Positions 1-13,340 are shown, numbered from the stretch's first letter. The stretch is DNA of 64,000 bases from Lycorma delicatula (GCF_047948215.1 NC_134455.1:306732147-306796146), one strand, 5' to 3'. Translations and numbers: made by a program. The notes: generated by a model from the letters alone, not told the origin.

Positions 1-2024
1 CATTAACAGTGATTAATATCACCTGAAAAACTGATACACTTTAATTACAGTATCAGATTCAGTAATTTTTTAATCTGATGAAAAAAGAATACTATACAAA
101 AACTTTGAATTCCTCCTAGCAATTAAACAAGATGACAGAAATAATATGAAAATAATATGTCATCTAATAAAAAAAAGTTAATATTTTTTATTTACTAAAA
201 ATAAAATTACTCTATGAAGCAGACAAAAATGTTTATGGAGTAGAAGCTTTATTTTATTTAGTATAACATGGAAGATAATTTTCTTTTGCTGAAAATAATC
301 ACTAAAATTTTCTTCCAATGAGGGTGTAACTACACACATTTTAGTTCATGTGATTACTTTCCCATATCACACAATTTCTGGGATAGCAAACACTTTGATT
401 AAAAAGTCAGATTACGTTCTTGGAAGGCTCCTATATTTCTAGAGGAAATATAATTTTTGCAGCACAATATATATTTCAATAAAAGATTTATGACCATTAA
501 TGTGTTGCTCTCATTCTGAATAAAAATACAGTAATCTCTTTTTTTGGCAGAAGGGACTTGCTACCTGGAGAATGGCTTAAGATAAAGAAAACCATTAAAT
601 TTGGTTTCAAACAAAAGAATGGAGTCTTAGTACTCCACTCCATACGAGTGGAGTATTCCACTTGCATGCCCACACAAGAAGAATTGGGAGATCATATAAT
701 AAAAGCTGAAGCTTCTCTTAACAATAAAAATGATGCTATTACATGTGCCTGGCTGGCATGAATTCACAGAGCTGAACAATGCATTGCGCAAAGTTAGTGT
801 GTTTTGTTTCTAATTAAAGTTGAATTTCTCAAATTTTTGTTTAATTTTAACAGATGTTATTTACATCAATTTTCTCAGAATTAAATTATCTACAATGTTA
901 AGTAGAAAAAGTTATTAAACTAAATGTTACTAAATGTTAAAAAGTTATTTTATTTCAAATCTAAAGAAGTGTATTTTCCGAGAAAATTTTTTCATGTTTT
1001 ACACGGTTTTTCTTAAAACCTAACTGAGACAGAAATCTGGGACCTTTATCAAAAACCATAAGGAACAACAAATTTACCCTTCAATTTATACCCCAGATAT
1101 TTTAGTACACTTCAATTTCACAGAGGGAGCAGCAAAAAGCAGGACTAAAGTTTTTGCGAGCTGAAACTTACTAACGAATCATTTTCTGACCTACATATAT
1201 ATGAACTTTTTTTTCTTATTTTTTTCTATAGAATCATCTCCTGAAAGATTGCCATGCAATATGTATGTGTGTGTATGTGCATGCACGTGTACCCACAATC
1301 TAATAATCACAGTGCAAAAATTAGACTATAAAAGATATTACCAAGATCAATTGGGTACAAGAAATAACTGGAATATAAATCAATTACACATCTCAAAAAG
1401 TAACCAACAAAAAAGGGTAAATTTATAAAATTCACAGGCTAGTTTAATTCCAGTGAAATATCTATACCAAATTCAGTTAGGTTATAGAGTTGAAGAAAAC
1501 AAACTGCGCATATAAATGTTCAGGCGGCCAATTCACAAATATCTCCTGTAAATCATGATGCATATAAAATAAACTATACAACGTTAATATTCAGTAAACA
1601 TATGCTATTATATTTACAAAAATTATACATATAGTTTAAATTTAAATAAAAAAATTATATAGTGACTAATGTGAGTAATCATTATTGTGTTGTATATAGA
1701 TACAGTACGCATTGTAAATTGACACTGATACAGGGAACATGAATCAGCAGAAACATGAAATCACTAACACAAATACAACATTCGCTTATTCATCACTCTA
1801 TAAATTAACTGAATTCACTAGTCTGCTATCAGCAAGCTCTAAAGAATTATTTATATTTTGAACATCCATGCTAATACATCATACATAATAACAGAAAAAC
1901 TTTAAAGAATATTTGCCTCTACCTACAATCCTGAATTTTTACTTGAATATTTTACACACATATTTTTTACTTACAATTGTTTTAAATATTCTAAGATAAA
2001 GTAATAGAAAAAATTACTACTCAC
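1..2024 (-). other. DBNL: Partial intron of DBNL after coding exon 4
   Basis: AT-rich sequence downstream, in gene orientation, of the donor at 2024. I searched the minus strand here for the next expected part of the protein, the charged Glu/Lys/Arg-rich stretch after the ADF-homology domain, and saw nothing convincing. The intron therefore probably runs off the left edge. No transposon is recognisable in this stretch. Confidence 0.6.
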
Positions 2025-2237
2025 TACTGGACCACTATCCTTAACGATTTCAGTCTTTTCCTTGAAACTATACGCAGAACCAGTTGATTTAACAAGTTTT
2101 TCAATAATCAATTCCACTTCTACTTCTTCTTCTGTCCTTGCATTTACTGTAATATGAGCACCTTTGAGCACATTTGCAACATCTCTAATGTGATTAGCAC
2201 AAGTCCCTTTCCGCAAATTAGGAGCACCTTCTCCTTG
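2025..2237 (-). CDS. DBNL: DBNL/Abp1 coding exon 4: C-terminal half of the ADF-homology domain
   Basis: Read on the minus strand, a pyrimidine-poor acceptor (TTGTTAG) is followed by 71 in-phase codons beginning QGEGAPNLRKGTCANHIRDV and ending at SGPV, then donor GTGAGT. The block FLKGAH-V/I-T-V/I-NAR, here LKGAHITVNARTEEEVE, is characteristic of drebrin-like proteins. It follows directly on the W that ends exon 3, phase 0 on both sides. This exon completes the actin-binding domain; SH3 and linker exons are expected further left and are not in the window. An alternative donor four bases downstream exists, but it would change the phase. Confidence 0.93.
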
Positions 2238-3556
2238 CTAACAATAAAACATTGAAATATAAAATATAGATCATTAAAAAAATATTAATCCATAACTAAA
2301 CCAGTATATATTAAGGAAAATCTAAGATTTTTATTCCACAATGGGAAGAAAACGAAGTTTTAAAATGTACATATTAAATTATAATCACAAATATGCACAA
2401 GAAATATCTGGAACTTACATTCACAGAAACATCCTCATAGTTTAAGAACAAATATTAAAATACTGATTAAAGAAAAAATGGGAACTATATATTAATAAAT
2501 AGAACTTTTACAAAATGATTGATCATTTAAAACCAGTACAAATAACATGTTCATAACTTAGCATTGTTACCGTTATTATTATCAAATACAGCAATTAAAA
2601 ATAAACAAAATACAGCAAAAAAACTGATTGAAAAGTGATTTTCTAATGAATTCTTTAAGTGAGTTTTCATTTCCCAGGAGGGCTGAGAGAAGATCGCAGA
2701 TTTGTAAATCACTACCACAAAATTGCTGCTCAATTTTAAAAAATATCTTATGCCCTGTATAAAAATGTTTGTAACTTTTTGTTCTATAATGCTACCTGCA
2801 ATGTACGTAAGATGGTAAGATTTAACTAGCTTTACATTACAATCTATTACATTGTTACAAACAAGCATTGCAATAAGTTTCCTTTCACCATACCAACATT
2901 AAATGTCTATGAATTATCAACTGACTACAATAAATTGAATATAAAACATTGTACCATCAATTAATAATGCATATCTAAACTCCTAGCCTCCTTACCAAGT
3001 TCAACATGAGCTAAACACACTTAACAACAGATAGTATTTCAAAGTATGAATTTATATAGCACTCCACATATTCTCTTATTTTCCTACCATGACGCGTTGA
3101 CTATGAATATTCATTTATTACATCCTTCCACAAATCTGGGTGAAAGGGCCCATACAGATTTTTTGATGTCTCAAAAAAGATAAAATTTTCAATAGTAAAT
3201 GTAAAGAAACTATAATAACTACTAAGTTAATGATTTATAAACCATTAAGTAGAAGACAGATGACATTTCTTTGATAAAAATGTATGACACTAATTAAAAA
3301 CAACCGTACAGGATCTGGATGAAGGTTGCATGAAAGGGCAGAAATTCATCATACCCATTCTCACCATTACAGCTATCAACCAGCAAAGCAATTAACATCA
3401 CTCCACAGTGTAAGATCATGAATTTAGAGATATCATTTCTTCTTAAGATATTTTATTGGCATCCTTTTCACAACTAAAAAACTAAAGTTTTATTCTGAAC
3501 CTAGTCAATGAAAGATATAATTAAATGTGATATATATGTATTATATTAAATATATA

Positions 3557-3558
3557 TT

Positions 3559-3603
<45 letters not shown>

Positions 3604-3630
3604 TGTGTGTGTGTATGTCCACACACACCT
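3557..3630. repeat. Compound microsatellite (CA)n(TA)n(TG)n(CA)n
   Basis: Runs of CA, then TA, then TG and again CA follow each other, so the tract is largely self-complementary. It abuts the 3' end of the transposase remnant at 3626-4190. Confidence 0.9.
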
Positions 3631-4190
3631 ATCGATTAGGGAATTTTGAATTTTTTTCATGTTTTTATTAGGGCTTAAGTGTGTGGGATGCACCATCTTG
3701 TTGAAATAATACAGCAATGATCTTTTCTTGTTCAATTTGGTCAATTTCCAGGAAAAAAATACAGTTGTAGCATATCTAAATAAACATTCCCTGTGAAGAA
3801 GGCTCATGAAAAAACAATGGACCAATCACACAATCAAACATCAAACCGCACCACATGTTTATTTTTAAAGAATCTCTGACATAATCAATAATTTCATTGG
3901 GTTGCTGAGATCCCCTTATCCTACAATTATGCTGGTTGACCCAATCACTGACATGGAAAATTCGCTTCATCCGTAAGCATAACACGTTTTAAAAATATTT
4001 CATCATCATCAATGTTAGGCTTGTACGAAATGGCTCTAAGTCATGGCTGATCACATTTTAAAAAAAACTTGATATCCCAATTATTCTGCATTTCAAATCA
4101 ATACTTTTTCTTGAATACATAGGGAGATATGACTTTTTTTATTCGTGCAACCTTTTTCAACAACCCCATATATATATTTTATCTTTGTGA
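3626..4190 (-). mobile_element. IS630/Tc1-mariner-like transposase remnant
   Basis: Minus-strand frames carry a decayed DDE transposase. A segment near 4020-3970 resembles the usual LTDEA motif. It is followed by a block ending HNCRIRGSQQPNE, then INMWCGLMFDCVIGPLFFHE (the VWCG...GPFFF region), and finally a QQDGA-like stretch at 3670-3730. The pieces are in at least two frames, so it is a pseudogene. The C-terminal third with the last catalytic residue is missing; the coding similarity stops at the microsatellite. The same family occurs at 38705-40345 and 55270-55905. Confidence 0.75.
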
Positions 4191-5674
4191 GACATTTGAA
4201 AAGACTTAGATGTACTTATTTCACTTCGTACTTATAATACTATTGTGCATCACTTGTGATACAAGAATTCATGAAAATTTAACTTTTATTTAAATTTTTT
4301 TTCTTGTCATTTGTATCTATTACAACAGTGTTTAGCAATTAAAGATATTCGCAAGAAATTTTACCTGCAACTGAATATCATTTTATAGGTTAATCAACTT
4401 TTAGGAAAGTTATTATATACATAAATAAATATTGTCCAGAAAACTATCAAAGATGATGTACTAAACAAGGCTCCTGTTGAAACAAGGGTGATTGATGAAA
4501 GAACCAGTCATAATACGAAATGAATTGGCTATTAATGACCTACATGTAATTGAAACATTCTAATTCAAATAGCATTGTCATAAACAAGAGAAATTACAAA
4601 TTTTAATAATTATACATTTCATAATTTTCTACAATCACAAGGAGAAAAATAAGCTATACAATTCAACCTTATCAAAGCAAAACATATAGATTTTAGACAG
4701 ATATTTAAACCAGTTATTTTGTTAGCATTTTGATTCTAAATGTCAATCAGAATATTTATTATATTAATATACTATGCAATCATAAATATAACAGATCCAT
4801 ATTTCATCTCTCCAAAATCAAATTAGAACTATTTGTTAATAGTGAGAATGACAATCAAAATAATGTAACAACAGGTGTTACATTAATATATACATTAAAA
4901 TTTACCAAAACAGTTTCTACAAATAATTTATCACGCCTCCCTACTTGTGAGTCAAGTTGGGAATATCCACCAAAAACTCAAAACAAGAGAAGAAAAAAAA
5001 TGGTTAAGTTTCTAATGAAAGGTCATGATTTTGCGTTTAATAAAAAAACATATACTAATATACACTAACCAGTAATACCACTTTGTTACGCATTTTTCTT
5101 TAAATAACAGCTATTTTCACTGTTAAATACACATTTAATAATTTGAATATTAATTATTCTACCTATTGAATATTAAACACTCAGAAACTATTCGGGGTGC
5201 ATTTAATAGCACGTTTACATGTTTTTACTCTTTTCTCATTATACAAAATAAATGCTATTTTTATTCTTCTCCCACAGCAACCAAACATACGTTTCATCTA
5301 TATTTCATCAGATGGCACAGGCTATTATCACATTTTTTACTCTTTTCAAAAATTAGAATTGTTAAGCCTCACAGCCACTCTGTAGCCACATAGGTGCAAA
5401 AAAATTAAGTAAAAATAATAATAATAATAAAATTAAATATATAAATTAAAAAAAATAATAGAAATAAATTTTTAAAAATTAATATTAAATAAAATATTTT
5501 TGTAAAAGATAAGAAAGTTTTTTAATGGCAAATAATTTTTTTAAATATATTCAATTAAAAAAAAAAATTAATAAAAATAATAATACATTTTGAGCACACA
5601 AGTGTATGTATATGAGATCCATATACAATAGTTTGCAACTGCAACAGTAACTCAAATTGTGCAAAATATTCTAA

Positions 5675-5765
5675 TTATATAACCAGATCTGAATTTTTGG
5701 ATTAAAAATATCAAAATCTCAAAAGCAGTCCCAGCGCTTTGAAAAAAATGTTCAACCCCGGGTAT
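5675..5765 (+). repeat. Diverged fragment of the repeat also found near 51900-52000
   Basis: The string around AACCAGATCTGAATTTTTGG and the following CCCAGCGCTTTGAAAAA...TTCAACCCC match, in order and spacing, the segment near 51907-51991 of the Helitron-like island. It looks like a short, old copy in the same orientation. No coding content seen. Confidence 0.55.
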
Positions 5766-6495
5766 GTGTTAACAGGTTGAAGGCTAACTGTTGTATTCAT
5801 CATGTAAAATTTCATATCAACCAGATCAAGTTTATGCGAGTGTGAATAAAATAGTCTTACTTGAGGACAACCATGATCGTTGTGACCGCTGCACCAAGAG
5901 GTGGGAGAAAGGGCTCAACAAGGCCAGAATAGTGGGAGAGTTAAATTTTGATAATGAAAAAGCTGTTTATATAAATAGAATATGAATATAATATGATGAT
6001 AATAATAATGAATAATAATTATTAATTATTAATAATAATACGCATTCAAAATAAAAAATTTATATTTTTTGTGTATTATTCTACATTATAATTTATGGTC
6101 CACTTTAATTTACATTTTTTTACATAAAAATTTATACCAAGTAAAAATTTTGAACAGAGCACACTGTGATTACACATGTTTCAGCACATTTTTTAATTTT
6201 GAATAGTAATAATTTTATATTTAGGAATTGAAAGTAATCACAGTATGTATAATAGTAAGAGTAGTGTAGTTTAGTGTAGTGCATTGGAAAATGAAATAAG
6301 TGTTTTTGGCAGGAAGATGTGTTCAGCTTTAAAGACAACAGTTATTTTTGTTGACGTCATTAGACAACCAACAGTCTTGCTGGGAGTGTAAGGAAATCGA
6401 CAACTACAATATAATGGTAATTTTTATTAATTGTATTGATTGGTTTATTAAACTGACCTAAAAACATTGTTTTTTATTTATTTTCATAAGCACCA

Positions 6496-6529
6496 TGTAT
6501 AATGGGAAATATCACTTTCCCATTATACA
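6496..6529. repeat. Perfect 14-bp hairpin
   Basis: TGTATAATGGGAAA, a 6-base loop (TATCAC), then the exact reverse complement. Mixed base composition makes this less likely to be an AT-rich accident. It may be the ends of a very small or internally deleted MITE; no flanking target duplication was obvious. Confidence 0.85.
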
Positions 6530-9500
6530 CAAAACAGAAAGTTAACAGAAAATGATTAAAAATCATTTCTTTATATTTAAAATGCACATTTAAATTGTAC
6601 AACTATCTAACTTGAACTGGCTGTACACAACCGAGTAGAAGCTATTACAACTCAATTCAACCACATAATTATATTATTCATTGTTTGTAAATATTTATAT
6701 TTGAATTTCTAAAAATGCATGGATAGGCTTATATGAGTAAACTTTATATTTTGGAGTTATCAATAATTAACATTCCATATTATTAATTTTTTTTTTTATT
6801 TTGTAAAAACTAATTTAAATTATTTTGATTCGCTTTAATAAGACATAACAAAAATAACTGATATCACAACCAACAAAAAACAATTTCATTGTAAAATTGT
6901 TAATCAATTATAATATATCACCCCCAAAAAAAAAATTTGGTTGAGAAGAGGCCCAAAAAGGAATAATTGTTTGTCCTGAATACTAACAAAAACAGAATGA
7001 TATAAAAAAATGGTGAATATACAAACCCCCCACAGAAAACACAATTATGATCTGTTTGCCCTATATCTGAGGTTTAAGTTTTAAAAAATTACAAAAATTC
7101 ACTCGCCCCAGGCTGTTTCAATTACAAAATAATAGATAGCAAAATAATGTTACTTTAAATAGATGTTGCTCTAACGATTGAGGAGCTTGCTTTTTTTTTG
7201 GTGTTTTTTTTTTCTAAATGAGTAGTTTGTTATATATTGTTTCAATTAAAAAGTATTAAATAGGAGAATCATGTTGACTAAATATAGATGTTACTCTTAA
7301 CAACTGAGTAGCTTGCTTGTTTTATTTTTCTTTTTTTCCTAAACCAGTTGTTTATGTTTTCCTTTAACTTGGAAGGTTTAATATGTTTCCACAAATCACA
7401 AGTAACTATTTTTAAAATACTAAGAGCTCAAAAATCTCCCATACTCTTGAATCAAACTGCATCTCTACTAACGTAATTTTTTCTTAGCTAAAGACATTTA
7501 CATTGATGTAAATAACTACACCCACATATAAGTTTTTTTTTCTTTACATGACAGTGAATGTGAAAAAATCTAACGAGTTTGAGTTATTATTATAATAAAT
7601 CTCTTTGAACTTTTTTTACAGTTAGTTACCTACTTTATTTGAAAATTCTTTTCTTACGGTTTTGTGTGATCTCTTACTATCAATTACAGAAAATAAATTT
7701 TCTATTTCAGTGTTTTAATAAATTCATGATCTTAATTTATATGGAAAAAATCGTTTAGTTTTACAAAAAAGAAATTCAATAAGGCAATTGTTAAAAAAAT
7801 TATTGGCAACCATGACATCTTATGGGTTTAAAAATTATGCTATATATCTTATAGACATAAAAATAACAGTCTGTATTTGGGTTCTTAGAAACAAGGAAGA
7901 AAAACAATGTTTGCTAAGGTAAAACATCAGGAAAAAACAGTTTTCAACAAATAAACATAAAAAAAGCCTGTGGCAAGTAAATTTTTTCAATTTTTTGTAT
8001 GATTTAATTTATTAAATATTTTTCTCGGTGTCCGAAACAAAGAATTCTGTTTTAGAGAATTCTGAGAGAAGCAAATAGTATTATTCAGTTTCTTTTTATA
8101 GCAAACTTTTTTTTGATTCAGGGCAAACAATTGTTTTTTGAGGGATACCTTCACATTGTGTGATTTTCGGGAGTATTATTCACCATTTTTTTTTAATATC
8201 ATTCTGCTTTTGTTGGTATTCAAGACAAGCAATCATTTTTTGGTCTTCTTTTCAACTAAATTTTTTTTTTGGAGGGTGATAAGGAGGTTCACTAACACTT
8301 TTACAATGCAATTGTTTTTTGTTGATTAGTGATTTTAATACTTATTTAACACGTTCGCTGCAGAATTATTTTAATTGCATTTTACAGAGTGCTGTCCCAG
8401 TCCCTGGAGATCAGAACCTACATTGTGTTTTGTGTAACTGGGTTTGACTGAAAACTCACCTCAGTGTGGCTATTTTTTCTTTAACGTGATTTTTTTCAAT
8501 TATTCTATAAAATGTTATAGTAACAAATAAGTGATTTTAACAGTTTTTTTGTAAATATTTACCTTTCAGTTGTTGGCGGTATGAAACATACTGTGTTTAT
8601 GACACATTACTTAGATGAGATTCTTACCCCTGGAGTAAGGATGCATCAACTATTTAATTTAAGTTTTTTTATAACTTATGAATGCTAAATAATTCGGTTA
8701 TTACTATTTGTTGTCAAGATTATTTGTTTGAATAATAATCAGTACCTGGTCAGGCCTAATGGTAAAAAAAATGCTTATGGTTCTGATTAATAAATTGCAT
8801 AATTGCTTATTTATGCAACTGTCAGCAAACTTGTACACTCACAATTTTTACTCTGGTATATCTCTGGCAAAGAAATTATTAAAAATGAAAATTGCACACT
8901 GTAGTACTTTATGAAGTAATAGAATAGGAGTCCTCCAAAGAAAGAAGACAATTGAAATTAAAACTTGGGAAATCTTCGGTTTAGAAAAAAAAAATTAAAG
9001 CCATAAAATAATAATTTTATGGCATTAATTTTGTTATTCGTTTTAATAAAGCAAAAAAAGGAGTACACAGTGAACAGATGTCATCCTACCATTCCGTTTT
9101 GCATAAGAATATAAAATGGTACGTACCACAAGGTCGCATTTGAATTAATTTTTGAAGTAGCAGTTGTTAATGCTTGAATCATTTATAAAATGATACCAGG
9201 TAAAAACAAAAAAATGACAATAAAAGAATTTAGGAGGGTTAGCAAATAGTTTGGTAAGTAAGTCAAAAACAATTGATACAGAAAACGGAGTAGGCAAGAG
9301 TCTTCATCACACATAAGTAAAACCCAAAGATCTGGCGAAAAAAAAAAACAAGCTGCAGTTGCTATCAGAATCCGTGGAATAAATGCACAGCAAAGAAGCA
9401 GACAGAAAAGCACATAAAGTGACATCTTTCTGCCAAGATTGTGATGGTAATCCAGGTTATTGTCTGAAGTGTTTTAATTCATACCATACTTCTATTTAAA

Positions 9501-9899
9501 CTGTAAAAATTTTAAAAAGTTAAGTTTCATTAAAATATTATTAAAGTATTATGAATTTTACTGTCTAACATTAACTCTTATATTACTTGATTTTTTAATG
9601 ACTTTTTGCACATTTTTTTGTGTTTTAATTCTTGAATTAAGAATACAGAATTTTTTAGAATTAAATTAAAAAATTATTGAAAGAACAGTGGAAAAAAATT
9701 AAATTAACAACAATAGGATTACTTACTTTAAACTAAATATACTAGAAATATTTTAATGTTTATCTTATTTACTAATTTGAACTCTTATACATTATTTTGC
9801 ATTTAACTATTTTAATATTATTTATTAAAAGTAAAGTTCTTTTAATTGAAGTATTATAAGGTAAAGAGTGAATTTATTTACAAATTGGCTTCTGATTAC

Positions 9900-10260
9900 A
9901 CCCATAATTAGTGCAGTTCCTGGCACCCGGTGTTAGGAAAATTAAATACATCGGCAGTGATACTCCAGCCGCCGCTGACATGAAGTACATGAAAATATGC
10001 CAAAACTAACCTAAAAAAACAGATTCATAAACTAAACATTGCAGAAGAGTAAAACTTGATTCAATAGATAGCATCATCAACTATAAGTATCAACTGTATT
10101 TCTATACCTGGCGACTGGAGCCACATTATTGCTAAGGTACGTTCCACACCTGGGGATGGGAAACACATTACCATCAAGGCAGGCAATTACATCACACTTG
10201 ATTGAATAACCTTCCCTAGCACCGATGACCAGAACAGCGAACGTGTTAAAAATACACAGC
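9900..10260. other. GC-richer island of unknown nature
   Basis: Within strongly AT-rich DNA this stretch has clusters such as TCCAGCCGCCGCTGACATG and CACACCTGGGGATGGGAAAC. Both strands have stops in all long frames. I could not match the short peptides to a family with any certainty. It is probably an old transposon fragment. Confidence 0.35.
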
Positions 10261-10586
10261 CTTCTTCAGTATACTAAGTGGGGAAATTAGAGATGGACAA
10301 CTATTTAATAACTTTTTATAAACTTTTTCCATAAACATAAAAAGCAGAACAATTATGCTAAAAAACGTCCATTCCATATTCCCAGACAAAACTTTTTGCA
10401 TATAGATAAATTATCATTAAAATGATTTAATCCATAGGGTATTCCATTTTAACAACAAATTTTAAAATATTTTATTGCATCAATATTTGATTTTGTTGAC
10501 ATTCGACATATAATAACTACCCACCTTGTAGTAGCCAAAAAATATTTTTTAATGTTTTTAAAACATTTTTTTCTTAAGTAATAGAC

Positions 10587-11830
10587 TACCGTATTTATTC
10601 GAATACATCCCATCCCCCAAATAAGCCCAGTACCTCGATTTTCTGGATCGAAATCTAAAAAAAAAATTGAGTATATACTGGTAATTTAAAGTGCAACAGA
10701 TATGATAAAAAAATACGAAAACATTCCACAAAGTAAAATTCTTTCATTTAAATTACAATATTAATATTACATTAATAATTAATTAACGTAAGTACTAGTT
10801 TAGTTCAGAATCAGTAGGCCAGTAAAACGAAAAGAAAGTATCATGTTGAGAAGGATCATTTCAATACACTTTTTAATATGGGATTTTATTTTTAATTAAT
10901 CAATGTCACTGTCAATGTCTGTAGAAGAGTTACCGGTAGTCTCCACGTCACTCTGCAAAAGGTAGGTGGTCTTCACTACCATCAAGTTCATTAGATATTC
11001 CACATTTTTTTAAACTTTTCCTTAATAATTCCATGGAAATACCTTCCCAAGCATCTTTAACCCAAACACAAATCTGGTTAAAATCTGGGCATTTGATTCT
11101 TCCTGTAGGCATGAGAAAGAAATTTTCATCAGCCATCCATTTACTGTACAGTTGTTTTAATGTAGACATCTAGTGGTTGCAATAGAGATGTCAATCCGCC
11201 TGGAATTATTACTTGGTCTGTCATATCCTTTTTTTAAAATGTCTTTCACTTTATCAGTCGTATGATAACTATCTATTACTAGCATACCGGTATTTTTTTT
11301 ATTAAGTAAATCTCCTGATTGCTTTTGCCATACACACCAGATCCAATCTAAAATTAAGGTTTTGTCCATCCAACCTGAATCTTGTGCTCTGATAATAACT
11401 CCACTTACCTGTATGGTAGGATGAGTTTTTCTTTTAAAAACAATGTATGGAGGTAATTTTGATCCATCAAAAGTAATGCAAAGCATAAGACTACACCTTT
11501 GTTTTTCATTACCACCAGTGAGTGCATAACAGTTTTTTCACCTTTTTTGTTTACGGTTTTGTCAAATGGCATTTCAAAATATACAGGGGTTTGATCAGCA
11601 TTTCCTATTTGAGAAGACAAATAGCCTTTAGCTTTTCTAAGATTTATTATATATTTGTGAAAATGGAATATTTTTTGTTCATAAGCGTCTGGAATTCGTT
11701 GAGAAACAGTCGTCTTTCATCTTATTGACAAATCATTTCGTGCAAAAAATTGTGTTTTTGCAAAGAGTAAAGATGGAACTTCATCTTACTGTACTCAAAA
11801 TTCATTTTGTTACATAGCCAAATCTTATAA
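10587..11830 (-). mobile_element. pogo-like DNA transposon with frameshifted DDE_1 transposase
   Basis: Minus-strand pieces are collinear with pogo/Tigger-type transposases: RNDLSIR and VSQRIPDAYEQKI near 11740-11680, GNADQTPVYFEMP near 11600 with the first catalytic Asp in NADQTP, TFDGSKLPPYIVFKRKT near 11470-11420, MLVIDSYHTT near 11280 (second Asp), and LYSKWM and KDAWEGIS near 11150-11050. A single-base frameshift lies near 11495, and the part between the MLVIDSYHTT region and LYSKWM, including the usual QPLDVSVNKPFK block, is damaged or deleted. A left end reading TACCGTATTTATTCGAATAC at 10587 resembles terminal repeats I recall for such elements. The right end and DNA-binding domain are not visible, possibly because of the element at 11878. 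Confidence 0.75.
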
Positions 11831-11877
11831 TGTTTTCTGAAATTACAAATTATTGTTTTTTTTTAATTTTGGGCCCA

Positions 11878-12684
11878 AAATAAATAATGAAGGGCTTACG
11901 GTTACAGGCTTGTTTTTTTTACCTTTTAACTCTCAGGTACTAATAGTGAGAAAAAAAGTACTTTTTCATTGAGGGATAATTGATCAGAAAATAGTTTAAA
12001 GATTTTCACGCCTTCAGAGCTTTTTCTATCAACTACTGGAAGAGGAGACAATATTACACCAAAGATGAATGAGGGCTTATCAGTTCTACTCAATAAAAAA
12101 TGGCTGAAGCACTAAGTTATGTTAGTTAAGTTTGTTAAAACTGCAAGATTTATTCATAACTTTCATTAGCAGGAGTAAAGTAAGGTAAAAGTGAATTGTA
12201 CAACTTGTAATGTATTTGAATTATTTATCATTCTGTAATTGATTATCATTTTGTGACTGATTATTTATTAATTATCAATTTATTCATTCTAATGAGTTTA
12301 GTTGTAATTTTTATAATCTGAAAAAAATAAATTACATCAGTATTTTTGGATACATTGTTTACAGTTAGAATAAACTGTGTTTTAAGTGGTTTTTTGGCTT
12401 CATTAAGTCAATCTCTTTGAGTAACAAAATAAATTGTATATGGTTCTAAAGTACATATAAAGTATTTACTGCTGTAAAAATTTCAGATTTTGTCACCTGT
12501 CCCATATGTGGTTTTTGGGACACCTCAAAAATGAGACATTTTCAAAACCTTACAATTTGGCGGCCATTTCTTTTAATGAAGGACATACACTAACAGTCCA
12601 ATTTTTCTGTATAAGTACTACTACCACCTAAGAGTTAAAAGGTAAAAAACAGGCCTGTTACCCTAAGCCCTTCATTATTTATTT
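11878..12684. mobile_element. Non-autonomous element with ~70-bp terminal inverted repeats
   Basis: The left arm begins AAATAAATAATGAAGGGCTT and continues through ACCTTTTAACTCTCAGG to about 11950. The right arm (about 12615-12684) is its reverse complement with few differences, the first 20 bases being identical. The 807-bp body has no transposase frame. I could not settle a target duplication; TTAA occurs near both ends but not exactly at the arm boundary, so assignment to piggyBac or another superfamily stays open. It sits between a pogo remnant and a LINE 3' end. Confidence 0.75.
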
Positions 12685-13083
12685 AATTTATTTTACATAT
12701 TCCAAACATTGCCTGCCTGTACAATTTTTCCCTTCCACCCAATCCTCCAATATTAAAGCGACTATTCCAGGATGCCTAAATATGTGGCCTATATATAAGT
12801 CTTGTCTCTTCTTTTAACTATATTTTTCCAAAAGCTTCTTTCTTCATCAACTTGCTGCAACACCTCTTCATTTGTCACTTTATCCACCCGTCTGATTTTT
12901 AACATTTTCCTGTAGCACCAAATTTCAAAAGCTTCTAATCTTTTCTTCCCAGGTATGCCGATTGTCCATTGTCCAAGTTTCACTTCCATATAAAGCTACG
13001 CTCCAAACATATACTTTCAAAAATGTTTTCCTTATGTTTAAATTAATATTTGATGTAAACAAATTATATTGAACTCCGTCTAT
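12685..13083 (-). mobile_element. LINE ORF2 3'-end fragment
   Basis: Minus-strand translation shows GKKRLEAFEIWCYRKMLKI and VTNEEVLQQVDEERS (about 12960-12820), then, after a frameshift, GHIFRHPGIVALILEDWVEG near 12780-12730. This is the conserved C-terminus of a widespread insect non-LTR retrotransposon group (R-LEAFE-WC-R-ML and GHI-RH motifs). The catalytic reverse transcriptase part is absent. The left edge coincides with the arm of the TIR element at 11878-12684, the right edge with a plus-strand piece of what looks like the same LINE family. Confidence 0.75.
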
Positions 13084-13340
13084 GAATCATGAGGCCGTGC
13101 CAATGGGGAAGGGGCTTGAGTGCTCAGTGATACAGAGTAGCTGGATTGAAGGTGCAACCATATTGGAGAGTTATTTGTTGAAGACCAGACTAAGGAATGA
13201 TACCTAAAAGAGGGCAGCAGCTTTTTCAGTAGTTGTTAAAGCATAGGGTCAGGAGGACTTAAACAGCCATATCAACATCACTCAATCTTCTGAGTACTGC
13301 ACAGCTGAAAGCAATGGAAAGATTCTTTTTCCAAGAAAAT
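13084..13340 (+). mobile_element. LINE 5'-region fragment (plus orientation)
   Basis: The start TATGAATCATGAGGCCGTGC matches CTGTGAATCATGAGACCTTG at 28251, which heads the LINE with a recognisable endonuclease. The rest of this piece (GGGCAGCAGC...CAGTAGTTG) corresponds to leader sequence I recall from that LINE group. No open frame. Confidence 0.5.

Noticed and set aside
558..761. Plus-strand open frame of 67 codons preceded by a T-rich stretch and AG
   Set aside because: No family resemblance, no donor tied to a neighbour, antisense to the DBNL intron, and of a length expected by chance.
5791..5985. Plus-strand frame with a Cys/Arg/Lys-rich stretch in slightly GC-richer DNA
   Set aside because: No recognisable domain; the Cys spacing does not form a zinc finger, and no splice partner is evident.
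9183..9425. Minus-strand hydrophobic open frame resembling membrane segments
   Set aside because: Hydrophobic residues are what A/T-rich codons give by chance; no family match and no gene context.
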